From assembly GCA_021325295.1 (NCBI GenBank), contig JAJPHM010000015.1:1-53626 (forward strand): a stretch of DNA of 53,626 nucleotides. The letters are read 5' to 3'. Shown piece after piece: positions 25,024-33,338 of this stretch. A program made the position numbers and the translations under genes. The stretch is from Nitrososphaeraceae archaeon (GTDB lineage: Archaea; Thermoproteota; Nitrososphaeria; Nitrososphaerales; Nitrososphaeraceae). Position 1 is the stretch's first letter; each line of letters opens with the position of its first letter. The notes under the pieces were generated by a model. It worked only from the letters and a program-made list of their open reading frames with translations, had not been told where the DNA came from and did not search any database.

Positions 25024-25632
25024 ATGAGAGGACCTGCTAAAGTGTTTGTAGTCGTCATAGTCGCCATTGCAGCATCTGCAGCTGGAGTCTATGCATATGA
25101 AGACGCAGGTAAACCAACCGTCTCGTCGACAGCATCTTCAAGCCAAATCAATAGCCCGCCAAACCAAGTCTCCCAGATTACTTGGGTTGGTCCACACGAT
25201 TTCAAATTGGCCCAAAATTCTACGACTCTGAACGTAGCTCCTGGCTCCAATGTATCTGGTTCGATACCCGTCCAAGTACTGAACAACGCATCAACAATAT
25301 TCTATGTGGCCGATGAAGGACTTAATACAACAAAATCAGTTCTGCCGTCAGGAATTTCTGTATCATTGCATCCCTATGGAAAACAGTATCAACCTCAGCG
25401 TTCATCGCAGATTGGAGAAGCAAATTCAAGCAAACTTGCCACAATTCCCACTGTCGCAACTACGGTAGGTAACACCACAATACCATACACAATCTCAGTA
25501 GCAAGCAACGTACCACCTGGTACATATAGTGTAAAGATAGCTCTTGCGAGCCTAGTCAAGAATCCTATTGATTCTGCCAAGATTGGCATACACGAGAGCA
25601 GAGTTTTCGGAGTGAACCTGAATGTCACATAG
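25024..25632 (+). CDS. Membrane-anchored extracellular protein, unknown
   Basis: 202 residues: a short basic N-terminus, a signal or anchor helix (VFVVVIVAIAASAAGVYAY, about 7-25), then a beta-rich extracellular part with NVAPGSNVSGSIPVQVLN and VASNVPPGTYSVKIAL, which reads like one immunoglobulin-type fold with several N-glycosylation sites (NST, NVS, NAS, NTT). A clear Shine-Dalgarno sequence precedes ATG 25024, a feature rarely seen elsewhere in this window. It overlaps the next gene by 11 bp. The 49.3-kb protein has the same architecture and ending (PHGTYDVDVLAV). Confidence 0.75.
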   Translation: MRGPAKVFVVVIVAIAASAAGVYAYEDAGKPTVSSTASSSQINSPPNQVSQITWVGPHDFKLAQNSTTLNVAPGSNVSGSIPVQVLNNASTIFYVADEGLNTTKSVLPSGISVSLHPYGKQYQPQRSSQIGEANSSKLATIPTVATTVGNTTIPYTISVASNVPPGTYSVKIALASLVKNPIDSAKIGIHESRVFGVNLNVT

Positions 25633-26497
25633 ATTTGATAAAAAGATGTTTTCCAGTGTTGGCATTGCTCTGATCTTGACAATACTTATCATCCCTTACA
25701 CTGGTGTAAACCAAGCTGCTCTTGCCGCAAGTATTGACAACGGCTTTGCGAATGGCGTATACTATAGATATAGCGGCAGTGGAACCACTGACTTTAACTT
25801 TTACTTCTACAATAACGGCTTTTCGTCAAGCAATGGCAACCCTGAACAAATCGTATTGACTGCCACCACGAGTCAGGGAACAGGAGGAATAGCATACCAG
25901 ATCTCAATCTTCATCTATAGTAGTACCAACGTGCAGTTAGACGATGAGGCTTGGGACCTATCCACTGGTACATGCTGTCTATTTCATACGGATACCGCAG
26001 TTTCAGGAATTCCAAATAGCTGGCATACAATAGAACTCAAAGACTTTCTGTCTGGAGGCCAATATTATATTGGCTATTATCTGGATGGAACACGGCACAA
26101 CTCATGGGTTGCTCAATCTTCATTTGACTCACACATGGTGCCATCTATTGTACTGGAATCCGCAGATTATTCAACATCTGACTGGAATTCACACACGGCA
26201 CAAGGATACCTTGAAACTGGAAGTACAGGGTTGAACACGTATTTCTATGGTGGCGCTTGGGGAGCATCTAACGCTGCGTGTAGCGTTTCAAGCTACCAGA
26301 GTAGTGGATACTATGTTGGACAAGGAATACAAGATCCAAATAATGTCGGCACGACAGGTCATATCTTGACAGGGTACGGCACTAATAACGAACTCGCGTT
26401 GGGCGATACATACACCTCACTTGCAATAAACGACCAAATAGAGAAGGATGCCAATAGTGGCTTTGGATATAATCCCTGCAACACCGCAATAAGCTAG
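25622..26497 (+). CDS. Exported Tyr/Ser/Gly-rich beta protein, unknown
   Basis: 291 residues with a signal peptide (VGIALILTILIIPYTGV, about 13-29, then AALAAS as a possible cleavage site). The mature part is beta-rich with many aromatic and small residues (DFNFYFYNNGFSSSNGN, GGQYYIGYYLDG) and a few cysteines (GTCCLF, AACSVSS, YNPCNT) that could form disulfides outside the cell. It overlaps the anchored protein gene by 11 bp, so the two are co-translated and may form a surface complex. A U-rich tract (ttttttctttttttc) follows the gene. Fold resemblance to the G1-like protein at 13.8 kb is possible but weak. Confidence 0.7.
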   Translation: MSHRFDKKMFSSVGIALILTILIIPYTGVNQAALAASIDNGFANGVYYRYSGSGTTDFNFYFYNNGFSSSNGNPEQIVLTATTSQGTGGIAYQISIFIYSSTNVQLDDEAWDLSTGTCCLFHTDTAVSGIPNSWHTIELKDFLSGGQYYIGYYLDGTRHNSWVAQSSFDSHMVPSIVLESADYSTSDWNSHTAQGYLETGSTGLNTYFYGGAWGASNAACSVSSYQSSGYYVGQGIQDPNNVGTTGHILTGYGTNNELALGDTYTSLAINDQIEKDANSGFGYNPCNTAIS

Positions 26498-26517
26498 ACA
26501 AAAGCTGAAGTACCTCC

Positions 26518-26536
26518 ATTTTTTCTTTTTTTCGGA
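26518..26536 (+). terminator. T-rich terminator after the exported-protein operon
   Basis: ttttttctttttttc runs from about 26519 to 26533, just behind the last stop codon. Poly-T tracts are the usual archaeal termination signal. Confidence 0.55.
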
Positions 26537-26780
26537 GTGCAATTCTTCGAGTTGACCGAAGGTCTCGTTTTCGTTACCAAATTATGTTAGACCTAGTTCA
26601 TAATGCCTGCACATCCATATCCTATACTGCATGCGCAAGGTCAATCCCAATCCAGATAATTCTTTATTGACATTGTTTCATGCAGGGAGCTGCAGGCAAC
26701 AGCTATACTGCTGGCTTGCTGCTCTTTTGTCTTCCTCAGATTCCTTTGGCTCCAAATCTTTCTCGATTAGTATACCACGG

Positions 26781-26854
26781 TCTAGCTTTAAGCTTTAGTG
26801 CATACTATCGTCAATACGATAGTGACGGTGACAAATGTGCCTCCTTGTCTATAC
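26781..26854. repeat. Right 74-bp inverted repeat (IR-R)
   Basis: Reverse complement of 24507-24580 with one mismatch. It lies in the intergenic space behind the exported-protein pair and 33 bp from the 3' end of the response-regulator gene. The region 26537-26780 otherwise shows no gene. Confidence 0.9.
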
Positions 26855-26886
26855 TCCCGCATATACATATATACACACATGCAGCC

Positions 26887-27309
26887 CTAGTTGATGCTGT
26901 CGCATTCGTACGACTGCAGGGCAGTGCGCACTTTGGAAATAACCTCATTGATAGACAGTGGCTCCTTCTTTATCACATCGTTTCTCTCAAGAGACCCAAG
27001 AAGCTTTAGGGCATTGTAGCACACATCCGGGCTCAGCAGGAACATGAACTTGATCTCTTCGTCCAAGCACTTTATCCTCCGGTAAAGGTCAAACCCAGTT
27101 ATTCCGCCGCTCATGACAAGATCTGTAATAACCATTCTGTACCTGACATGATCGGCAAATACCAGAGCTTCAGACGGGCTGGCTGTGTGGTCGATGCTGT
27201 ATCCACAAGCTCTGAGATACAACTTCATAAGGTCGGCTGTATTTTTCTGCTGGTCAACTAGCAGAATTGATTGTTGCAACCTCTTCCGTTCCTCAATGTG
27301 ATTTCGCAA
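26887..27309 (-). CDS. Stand-alone response-regulator receiver protein
   Basis: 140 residues with a receiver fold and no output domain. Phosphorylation site: Asp63 in MVITDLVMS. Ser93 (LLSP) replaces the usual Thr/Ser switch, and Lys114/Lys115 stand for the conserved lysine. The acidic pair before the site is reduced to Asp19-Gln20 (LLVDQQ), so metal binding and phosphorylation may be altered. No histidine kinase is nearby. The role is unknown; single receivers in archaea can act through protein contacts. Confidence 0.8.
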   Translation of the reverse strand: MRNHIEERKRLQQSILLVDQQKNTADLMKLYLRACGYSIDHTASPSEALVFADHVRYRMVITDLVMSGGITGFDLYRRIKCLDEEIKFMFLLSPDVCYNALKLLGSLERNDVIKKEPLSINEVISKVRTALQSYECDSIN

Positions 27310-27623
27310 TTTTTTATATTAAAGGTGATAGTCAATTCTTATAGAGTTGCAATAATATGGAGTGAGTATGGCAGCTAGGCGATGAGAGAAGGAAAAAGAT
27401 GCGGGTCCAGACAGATAGATAGGCATTCATTCGTACATGTTTTTGCTTGCTAGTTCATTTTTATAATAAAGGAAAAAATGATCCTAGCCAGATGGCAGGC
27501 GAAATCCGAAGAAAGACTACCTATTCTGCCTGCCGGCAGAGACAGGAACAATCAATTAGTACGGATGATGGCATTACTACAGGGCCTACATAGTAAATCG
27601 CAATTTTTTTAGAAACGAACAGA
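27310..27623. other. Intergenic stretch without a supported gene
   Basis: 314 bp between two reverse-strand genes. It holds AT-rich promoter-like sequence for the receiver gene near 27310-27325 and a 44-codon forward ORF (MILARWQAKSEERLPILPAG...) that I would not call. No RNA fold is recognised. Confidence 0.3.
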
Positions 27624-28088
27624 TCATTGTGCCGGCTTTACCTCCGGGCGAATTCGATAAGCCGACAAGAGCGTAACAAGGGCCATTGCAAGGAGCAGCA
27701 CTCCAGTCGACAAATGGGTGGCAACGATCAGAGCATTGAGTTTCGTGAATACTATTAGAGCGCCAAGCCCTATCTGGATTGAAATAACAGCTGCCGCAAT
27801 AATCGCAGTCTTGCTTACATTTTTTACGTTTTTGATAGCATATGCTGCTGTCGTACCAACTGTTGCTGCAGCAATTACAGCCACGAGTCTGTGGATCTGT
27901 TCAAACAGATACTTCTCGGCAGGAATGCCAAAGCCATTGGGGCAGAGTGGCCAGTCAGGGCATGAGAGGCCCTGGTGCGAAGTGGTAACATAGACTCCAA
28001 GCAGCATCAGGCTGTAAATCAGGGCAACAGAGGCAAAAGAAAGGGCCAGCATCACTTTCCTTTTTGCGCGGTCGATTGTGGCGGCCAC
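27624..28088 (-). CDS. ctaA: CtaA/COX15-family heme A synthase-like protein, half size
   Basis: Membrane protein for heme O to heme A conversion or cytochrome oxidase assembly. It has 154 residues and four transmembrane helices, against eight in bacterial CtaA. Motifs: a cysteine pair in LSCPDWPLCP (Cys43, Cys49), heme-ligand His66 in EQIHRLVA and His125 in ATHLSTG. Half-size forms occur in archaea and are thought to work as dimers. The start is GTG at 28088 (Met-Ala-Ala-Thr-Ile). This fits an aerobic respiratory chain with a heme-copper oxidase. Confidence 0.85.
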   Translation of the reverse strand: MAATIDRAKRKVMLALSFASVALIYSLMLLGVYVTTSHQGLSCPDWPLCPNGFGIPAEKYLFEQIHRLVAVIAAATVGTTAAYAIKNVKNVSKTAIIAAAVISIQIGLGALIVFTKLNALIVATHLSTGVLLLAMALVTLLSAYRIRPEVKPAQ

Positions 28089-28171
28089 GCAGAGGGTTCT
28101 TGGCCTGCAGATTATTAATCTTGGCCTGCAGGCAGGGATAATCTATGCAAGATTTGCGTTTAAAACCTAGT

Positions 28172-28309
28172 CTAGTAGTGAACCCTAGAGTTTTCGTAAA
28201 ACTCCCTATCGTCTTCTAAGAGTATGACCTTTCTGTGGCAGTCTGTGCAAAGAAGATACTTTGAGTTCTGTGGTAGTTCCTTTTTGCACCGGTTGCAGAA
28301 TTTTTTCAT
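28172..28309 (-). CDS. Zinc-ribbon protein, 45 aa
   Basis: Short ORF from ATG 28309 with four cysteines in two pairs, MKKFCNRCKKEL and LLCTDCHRK, spaced C-x2-C-x12-C-x2-C. This is a typical rubredoxin-knuckle zinc ribbon. The acidic tail (LLEDDREFYENSR) follows. The gene lies between ctaA and polD1 on the reverse strand. Such mini zinc ribbons are common in thaumarchaea; the partner is unknown. Confidence 0.75.
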   Translation of the reverse strand: MKKFCNRCKKELPQNSKYLLCTDCHRKVILLEDDREFYENSRVHY

Positions 28310-28506
28310 GGCTTTTGACTGCTATCCCTAGCTAGGAATTGCATACTAGAAAAGAGTTTTTGTTTCATTTCTGGGGCAGCCTCACTTCCCTTCGCTTTGC
28401 TGCCAATTCTTTCCCTTCTCTCCTCTCCTCTCCTCCTTTCCTTTTTCTCGGCTGCAACAGGTAGAAACATAATTAAACTTGGTATTCATAGGGAAAGCAG
28501 CTAGCC

Positions 28507-30045
28507 TTGGCTTTACAAAACGAAATGTTTAGCGCGCTATCTTATGCCACTAGCAAAGGTTTCCGCATCCACCCTGATGCATTTGCCCTGCTCAGTGGGC
28601 TTGATAAAGATGTCTTGAACGTAGTCAAAGAGATTATACTGCTAAAGGGCAGACACGAAAACGCCCCTGATGGCTCACTGATACTGGTCGACGACATCAA
28701 GAATTTCATCCAGCCAAGGCATGATGAGGTGGCCGTCGAGCAAAAATCAAGGATCCTTCTGGATCCTACCCCGAAAATAAACACAGCAGAGGGAGCCGAA
28801 GGTTATGCGGAGCTTTTTCGCAGCCGGTTCGAAAAATCCATGAGAATATTTTCCCAGCGCCCCGATAGCAAAAGAATTACCAAGATCTCGTCGGTGAAGC
28901 AGAGAAGCAGCTCTGCTCTGGAGTCGAAGCCTCAGAGCCGCAAAAAGGGGCAGCCTGCCGATCAGGAAGGCAGCCGCGAGGATAAATACGACAATGAAAA
29001 TGCAGGCGCTGCAACGTTTGTGGTGGCGGGCCTGCTTATGTCAAAAAGGTCAAAGAAGGCCGCCGTCGAGCTTGTAATAGACGATTATAGCGGCACACTG
29101 AGCGCGCTTGCAGTATCAGAAGAAGTAAAGAACTATGCTTCGACCCTTGCACTTGACCAGGCCATAATGATGGAACTGGAAAGCACAAGCGCAGGTCTGC
29201 TTGTTCGTAAAGTTGTATCTCCTGACATACCTGATCACATATCAAACAGATCAAAGTCTGAAACCTATGCTGTCCTGATCTCTGACCTTCATGTCGGAAG
29301 CAGGCACTTTATGGAGGCAGAATTTAAAAGCTTTCTGGGCTGGCTTTCTTCCGAGGACGAGATAGCGCAAAGAGTCAGGTTCCTCTGCATCGGTGGGGAT
29401 CTGGTTGACGGCACTGGAATCTTTCCTGAGCAGGACAAGGAGCTTGTGGAAATAGATGTATCAAGGCAGATGGCCCGCGTAACGCAGCTTCTTGCAACAG
29501 TTCCAAAGCATATCAAGATATTTGCTATACCGGGGAATCACGACCCGGGCAGAAGAGCCCTGCCCCAACCTGCGTTTCCGGTTCAGGGCTCCGGTGGTCT
29601 GTATTCGCTTGATAACTGCACGGTACTTGGAAACCCGGCATTTGTTGAATTGAACGGCGTGAAAATATTGATGTACCATGGTCAGAGCTTGGACGACATT
29701 ATTGCAGCTGTTCCTGGGTTGAGCTACTCAAATCCTGCAGAAGCAATGAAGGTACTGCTCAGGGCAAGGCACCTCTCTCCCATTTACGGCGGGCGCACTC
29801 CTATTGCGCCCGAGCAGGAGGACATGATGGTAATTACTGAAGTTCCGGATATTTTGCATTCCGGTCATGTGCATGTGGTCGACGTGGCAAGCTATAAAGG
29901 AACGCTGATCGTAAACTCGGGAGCTTGGCAGAGCCAGACAAAGTTCCAGCAAACCATGGGCATTACGCCAACTCCCGGGATAGCAATTCTGGTCAACCTT
30001 TCGACTCTTGAGCCTATTGGCAGGGATTTCAAACTAACACAATAA
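28507..30045 (+). CDS. polD1: DNA polymerase D small subunit (DP1), exonuclease
   Basis: Proofreading subunit of replicative polymerase D. 512 residues: an N-terminal helical domain, a disordered basic linker (SRKKGQPADQEGSRED, about 140-155), an OB fold and a calcineurin-type phosphoesterase. Metal-binding motifs are complete: LISDLHVGS, GGDLVDGTG, PGNHDPGRR, MYHGQSLDD and HSGHVHVVD. The start is TTG 28507. It lies beside orc1 and the origin, with DP2 at 34.6 kb on the far side, so both polymerase subunits flank the origin. Confidence 0.96.
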   Translation: MALQNEMFSALSYATSKGFRIHPDAFALLSGLDKDVLNVVKEIILLKGRHENAPDGSLILVDDIKNFIQPRHDEVAVEQKSRILLDPTPKINTAEGAEGYAELFRSRFEKSMRIFSQRPDSKRITKISSVKQRSSSALESKPQSRKKGQPADQEGSREDKYDNENAGAATFVVAGLLMSKRSKKAAVELVIDDYSGTLSALAVSEEVKNYASTLALDQAIMMELESTSAGLLVRKVVSPDIPDHISNRSKSETYAVLISDLHVGSRHFMEAEFKSFLGWLSSEDEIAQRVRFLCIGGDLVDGTGIFPEQDKELVEIDVSRQMARVTQLLATVPKHIKIFAIPGNHDPGRRALPQPAFPVQGSGGLYSLDNCTVLGNPAFVELNGVKILMYHGQSLDDIIAAVPGLSYSNPAEAMKVLLRARHLSPIYGGRTPIAPEQEDMMVITEVPDILHSGHVHVVDVASYKGTLIVNSGAWQSQTKFQQTMGITPTPGIAILVNLSTLEPIGRDFKLTQ

Positions 30046-30128
30046 AGTTCGCTAGTCGAGCAATCAATCAGCAGTCAGTCAGAAAGATGCAGTAAAGGAT
30101 AGCAAAGCAGGTCAGTCAGCTAGGACAT

Positions 30129-31334
30129 CTAAAGCAAGGCATTTGCAAATGACGGGTCGTCGCCCAGTGCCTCTTTTATCTTATCTACGGGGACTGCGAC
30201 CCGCATCCTCTGCGAGCGCCCATATCTGCCCTGACTTACGACTTCTGTAGTGACAAGTCCGAGCAGGTCAAGGTCGTTTACAATCTGCGTAACCCGGCGC
30301 TGCGTGAGCGGGTCGGTCTCGGCGCTTTTGCAGAGCGAAGCGTAGATCTGGTAGACTTCACCCGTATTGCCAGTTTTGGCATTTGCTATAGCAAGAACTA
30401 CGAATTTGGTATGAGTTGTCGAGTTCTTCAGGGCCATATATGGAAGATCTTTGTCTATTTTTTCCTGCGCAGATTTGACATGCTTTTCCTCAACCTGAGC
30501 GGCACCTTCCATTTCTGCATTCTCTGCGGCAACTCTGAGGAGATTGATAGCTTTTCGTGCATCGCCGTGGTCCCTGCCAGCCATCGCTGCACAGAGGTTG
30601 ATTGCAGCATCGGACACTGCCCTGTCATAGAAGGCTATTTTGACCCTGTCTGCCAGAATTTTCTGCAGCTGATCAACTGTATAGGGGTTGAAAACAAGCT
30701 CTTCTTCGCTCAGGCTGCTTGTAACGCGAGGGTCAAGTTTTTCCTTGAACGTAAGGCTGTTGGATATGCCAATGAGTCCAACAAATCCTCCTTCAGACAT
30801 TTTTTCATTGGCCCGTGTAAAGCTATACAGGATGCCGTCATCTTTGCCTGCAATAGAATCGATTTCATCAATGACGAGGATAACATGCAATTTTTTTCTC
30901 TGTATAAATTCGAGTATCCTGATTGTGGCTTCACCCATGGACAGGCCGGTAAAGTGTACCTTTCTGCCTTCGTCATTGAGCCCCGTCTTTTGCGCAATTT
31001 CAAAGAGCACCCTGTACGGAGTCTTGGCAGTCTTGGCATTTACCATGACAATAGTGATCTCCGAGCCCAAGGACTTGGCTTTTTTTATCAGCTTTTCTGT
31101 GACGTTCTTCACTACTGCAGTTTTGCCAGAGCCGGGCTTTCCAAAGAGCAGCAAATTTGAAGGCCGCCGGCCCTTCAAGATAGGCGATACGGCCTGGGCT
31201 ACCGCGCTTGTTTCCTCATCTCTGAATTGAAGTTTTTCTGGAACATAATCTATTGTCAGGGCCTGACGGTCCTTGATTAGCGGCCTTGTATTGATGGCAT
31301 TTTCAAATATGCTGTCGACCGGGTCGTTATTCAA
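30129..31334 (-). CDS. orc1: Orc1/Cdc6 replication initiator
   Basis: AAA+ initiator of 401 residues that binds origin boxes and recruits the MCM helicase. Walker A is FGKPGSGKT (65-72) and Walker B is VILVIDEIDS (about 155). The initiator-specific region follows, then sensor 2 (GDARKAINLLR) and a C-terminal winged helix that includes VTQIVNDLDLLGLV. All ATPase motifs are intact, unlike the remnant at 9.4 kb. Its 5' end faces the origin region, as usual for archaeal orc1 genes. Confidence 0.96.
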   Translation of the reverse strand: MNNDPVDSIFENAINTRPLIKDRQALTIDYVPEKLQFRDEETSAVAQAVSPILKGRRPSNLLLFGKPGSGKTAVVKNVTEKLIKKAKSLGSEITIVMVNAKTAKTPYRVLFEIAQKTGLNDEGRKVHFTGLSMGEATIRILEFIQRKKLHVILVIDEIDSIAGKDDGILYSFTRANEKMSEGGFVGLIGISNSLTFKEKLDPRVTSSLSEEELVFNPYTVDQLQKILADRVKIAFYDRAVSDAAINLCAAMAGRDHGDARKAINLLRVAAENAEMEGAAQVEEKHVKSAQEKIDKDLPYMALKNSTTHTKFVVLAIANAKTGNTGEVYQIYASLCKSAETDPLTQRRVTQIVNDLDLLGLVTTEVVSQGRYGRSQRMRVAVPVDKIKEALGDDPSFANALL

Positions 31335-31603
31335 AAGCTATAGTATAGTATACCAGACTGCCTATGCCATATTCCTTTCGTTACTCGTTATTTGTTGTAT
31401 GGTATTATCAATGACCCGAATTGTCTCGTCTCATAACCCTGTACAAGGCAATAGCTATACTATTGCTTGCAAACCGAGTATGCATGTATAAAAATAAAAT
31501 AATGTTTTAGTAGAGAATTTTTCCACATTGGAATTGCTTGCTTATGAGATGATCTTTAATGATTTGTAAACAGGATATCAGTCAGATGCCTAATAGAAGG
31601 CAC

Positions 31604-31624
31604 ACCCCTTTGTTTCATTTCCAG
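31604..31624 (-). promoter_or_regulatory. Diverged origin recognition box
   Basis: acccctttgtttcatttcca shares the G-rich half of the two clear ORBs but differs in the palindromic half. It probably binds Orc1 more weakly. Confidence 0.55.
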
Positions 31625-31650
31625 GCTGCCTGCTGATATCATTATCATCT

Positions 31651-31674
31651 CCTGTTAACAATGATGTTAACAGG
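31651..31674. repeat. Perfect palindrome in the origin
   Basis: cctgttaaca, spacer atga, tgttaacagg: ten-base arms without mismatch. Each arm contains GTTAAC, which recurs elsewhere in the origin. Confidence 0.8.
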
Positions 31675-31856
31675 CAATTTTTAAACCACTGAATCATATT
31701 TTATTGATATGAGGAAAAATTTAATGAACAAGATTTAGCGGTATATGAGTATAGAGCTGGACAGGAAGGAGTGGGGTGCCGGTCAAGCCAGTTTTTATCA
31801 AAGTTAACAACTGTATACAATCTGTAGTATCCAATGTGGAAAAGGTCCTGGAATAG

Positions 31857-31878
31857 ACCCCTTTGTTTCCACTGGAGC
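31857..31878 (-). promoter_or_regulatory. Origin recognition box (ORB)
   Basis: accccctttg-type G-string followed by tttccactggagc; on the - strand it reads ctccagtggaaacaaagggg, the classical archaeal ORB with its short dyad and G-string. It has the same orientation as the next box, with starts 60 bp apart. Confidence 0.85.
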
Positions 31879-31916
31879 GTTAAGTTGACTATTAACACTG
31901 TTAATGTCCCTGGACC

Positions 31917-31938
31917 ACCCCTTTGTTTCCACTGGAAC
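31917..31938 (-). promoter_or_regulatory. Origin recognition box (ORB)
   Basis: Second copy of the ORB, identical to the first over acccctttgtttccactgga. The 60-bp interval puts both on about the same face of the helix. Confidence 0.85.
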
Positions 31939-32127
31939 CCAAAATATGTCCTTTTACTGTATATTGAAGGCGAACAGTGCGAGTAGTGTTAACTTGTCAA
32001 CTGCAATCTCATGATGCTAAACAAAAGCTAAGCTTTTTGTTATCAATCTTCCTAGTAGCTCTGTTAACTTGTACCATGTTATCTTTGGACTATCGCCGAA
32101 TTAACTGTCTGCAACAGGCGGAATTAA

Positions 32128-32646
32128 ATGACAATAGGCAAAAGGAAAGTCAAAATAGAACTTGAGGATGCGGAAGGCGGCAAGTATAACCTGTCCCTAG
32201 AGGGAAATATCTCAAAGGACAAGATTGTCAAGATATTTGAGTTTATGGACCTTTTGAATATTGAGGGAAATACCACCCCTCATACTACAGAAACGGGCGA
32301 ATTTCCCGTGTCTGTGGGCTCTAGGATCTGGAGACTGGTTGAGACAAAACTCCCATACAGCAATTTTACCTCTTCAGACCTTTTAGAGCTTTATGAGGAC
32401 GAATACAACGAGCCTATCAAGCTGAGTATAATCTCAACGTATCTTTCACGGTATTCTGCGCGCGGAAGGCTTGAGAGAAGCCGCCATGGCAAAGAGTGGG
32501 TATACAGATACAGAGCTGGCTCTCGAGCAGCACCGGAGACTAGTGCAAGCCACTTGCGGCAGATGCCGATGCAGATGCAACCTGACGCTCAGCTGTCACC
32601 TGGGGAATGGCCTTCTTCCTTAACTGCGACTGACCTGCCTCAGTGA
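32128..32646 (+). CDS. Origin-linked winged-helix-like protein, unknown
   Basis: 172 residues, start ATG 32128. The N-terminal third is a small beta region (RKVKIELEDAEGGKYNLSLE). The middle (FTSSDLLELYEDEYNEPIKL, then ISTYLSRYSARGRLER and GKEWVYRYR) looks like a winged helix. The tail is Met/Gln/Pro-rich. It opens directly at the edge of the origin. Its last 107 bp overlap the 3' end of the convergent membrane HTH gene, a large overlap. A role in DNA binding near the origin is inferred from position and fold only. Confidence 0.75.
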   Translation: MTIGKRKVKIELEDAEGGKYNLSLEGNISKDKIVKIFEFMDLLNIEGNTTPHTTETGEFPVSVGSRIWRLVETKLPYSNFTSSDLLELYEDEYNEPIKLSIISTYLSRYSARGRLERSRHGKEWVYRYRAGSRAAPETSASHLRQMPMQMQPDAQLSPGEWPSSLTATDLPQ

Positions 32647-33286
32647 TATTGTATCTGAATGGCTTTACCGTTGGGTCGCGGGCCACAAGTCCGGCCGCAT
32701 AAAGTTTTTTCATAAGCCTCGATGTGTGTTCCCTTGTCCTCCCAACAGCATGCTGTATCTCCCGGGATGTCCGCGGACTTTCCGCGAGCATTTTGAGTAT
32801 ATAATCAGTCGTGCCATTTCCTCTGGCAATCTCTTCCCTACGGTCTGCAGTTTTGCCAGGAAGGTGCTGCGTGACTGCCGCTACCTCACTCACACTCTGG
32901 CGTGACAGGTCGCGTGATTCTTGAGCCAGAGACTGGTCGTGACCTTGGACTTGAACTTGGCTTCCAGAAAGGGACGAAGAAACGTAAGTCTGCTCCGCTC
33001 CATCTCGGGTGCCTGTGACAGAGCCGTGTGCAGCCCTCATTTCCATAATATCCAACCTCACTCTCATATCTGCCATGGCCCTCTCGTATTCGTGCAGCCT
33101 TCGACTGTATTCAGAGACGATAGCCTCAACAACTGATTCATCTATCCTGTAACTGGCCTTCCCAATCTGGCTAGATCTGAACCTAGAATAAACAATCATG
33201 CCGACGGCCCCTGCGATAAATGATATCACCATGTACGCCAACATCACAGGGTCAAGAGCGTAAAAAGCACCGAGATCGGCTGCCAT
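32540..33286 (-). CDS. Membrane-anchored winged-helix regulator
   Basis: 248 residues: an N-terminal transmembrane helix (MLAYMVISFIAGAVGMIVY, about 15-33), a coiled coil (VVEAIVSEYSRRLHEYERAM), a Gln/Ser-rich linker and a C-terminal winged helix (DYILKMLAESPRTSREIQHA, RTREHTSRLMKKLYAAGLV, KPFRYNITEAG). The layout suggests a DNA-binding protein held at the membrane, possibly sensing envelope state or tethering the nearby origin. The C-terminal tail is Ala/Ser-rich and lies in the stretch overlapping the convergent gene. The start is ATG 33286. Confidence 0.8.
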   Translation of the reverse strand: MAADLGAFYALDPVMLAYMVISFIAGAVGMIVYSRFRSSQIGKASYRIDESVVEAIVSEYSRRLHEYERAMADMRVRLDIMEMRAAHGSVTGTRDGAEQTYVSSSLSGSQVQVQGHDQSLAQESRDLSRQSVSEVAAVTQHLPGKTADRREEIARGNGTTDYILKMLAESPRTSREIQHAVGRTREHTSRLMKKLYAAGLVARDPTVKPFRYNITEAGQSQLRKKAIPQVTAERQVASASASAASGLH

Positions 33287-33338
33287 ATCACGACTTTGGC
33301 TGCAATGCAGTGATTTAATAGTTTAGAGCAATGATATT

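Larger units (their letters stand above)
31335..32127. other. oriC: Replication origin region
   Basis: 793 bp without a gene, beside orc1. It contains two near-identical origin recognition boxes (31857-31878 and 31917-31938), a diverged third (31604-31624), a perfect 10-bp-arm palindrome (31651-31674) and five GTTAAC words (31654, 31666, 31803, 31988, 32063). AT-rich stretches (31485-31515 and 31675-31730) are candidates for the unwinding element. Origin function is inferred from ORBs and orc1 linkage. Confidence 0.8.

Noticed and set aside
31273-31491. Forward ORF starting inside orc1 and running into the origin
   Set aside because: It is on the opposite strand of orc1 codons and ends in AT-rich origin sequence; a shadow ORF.
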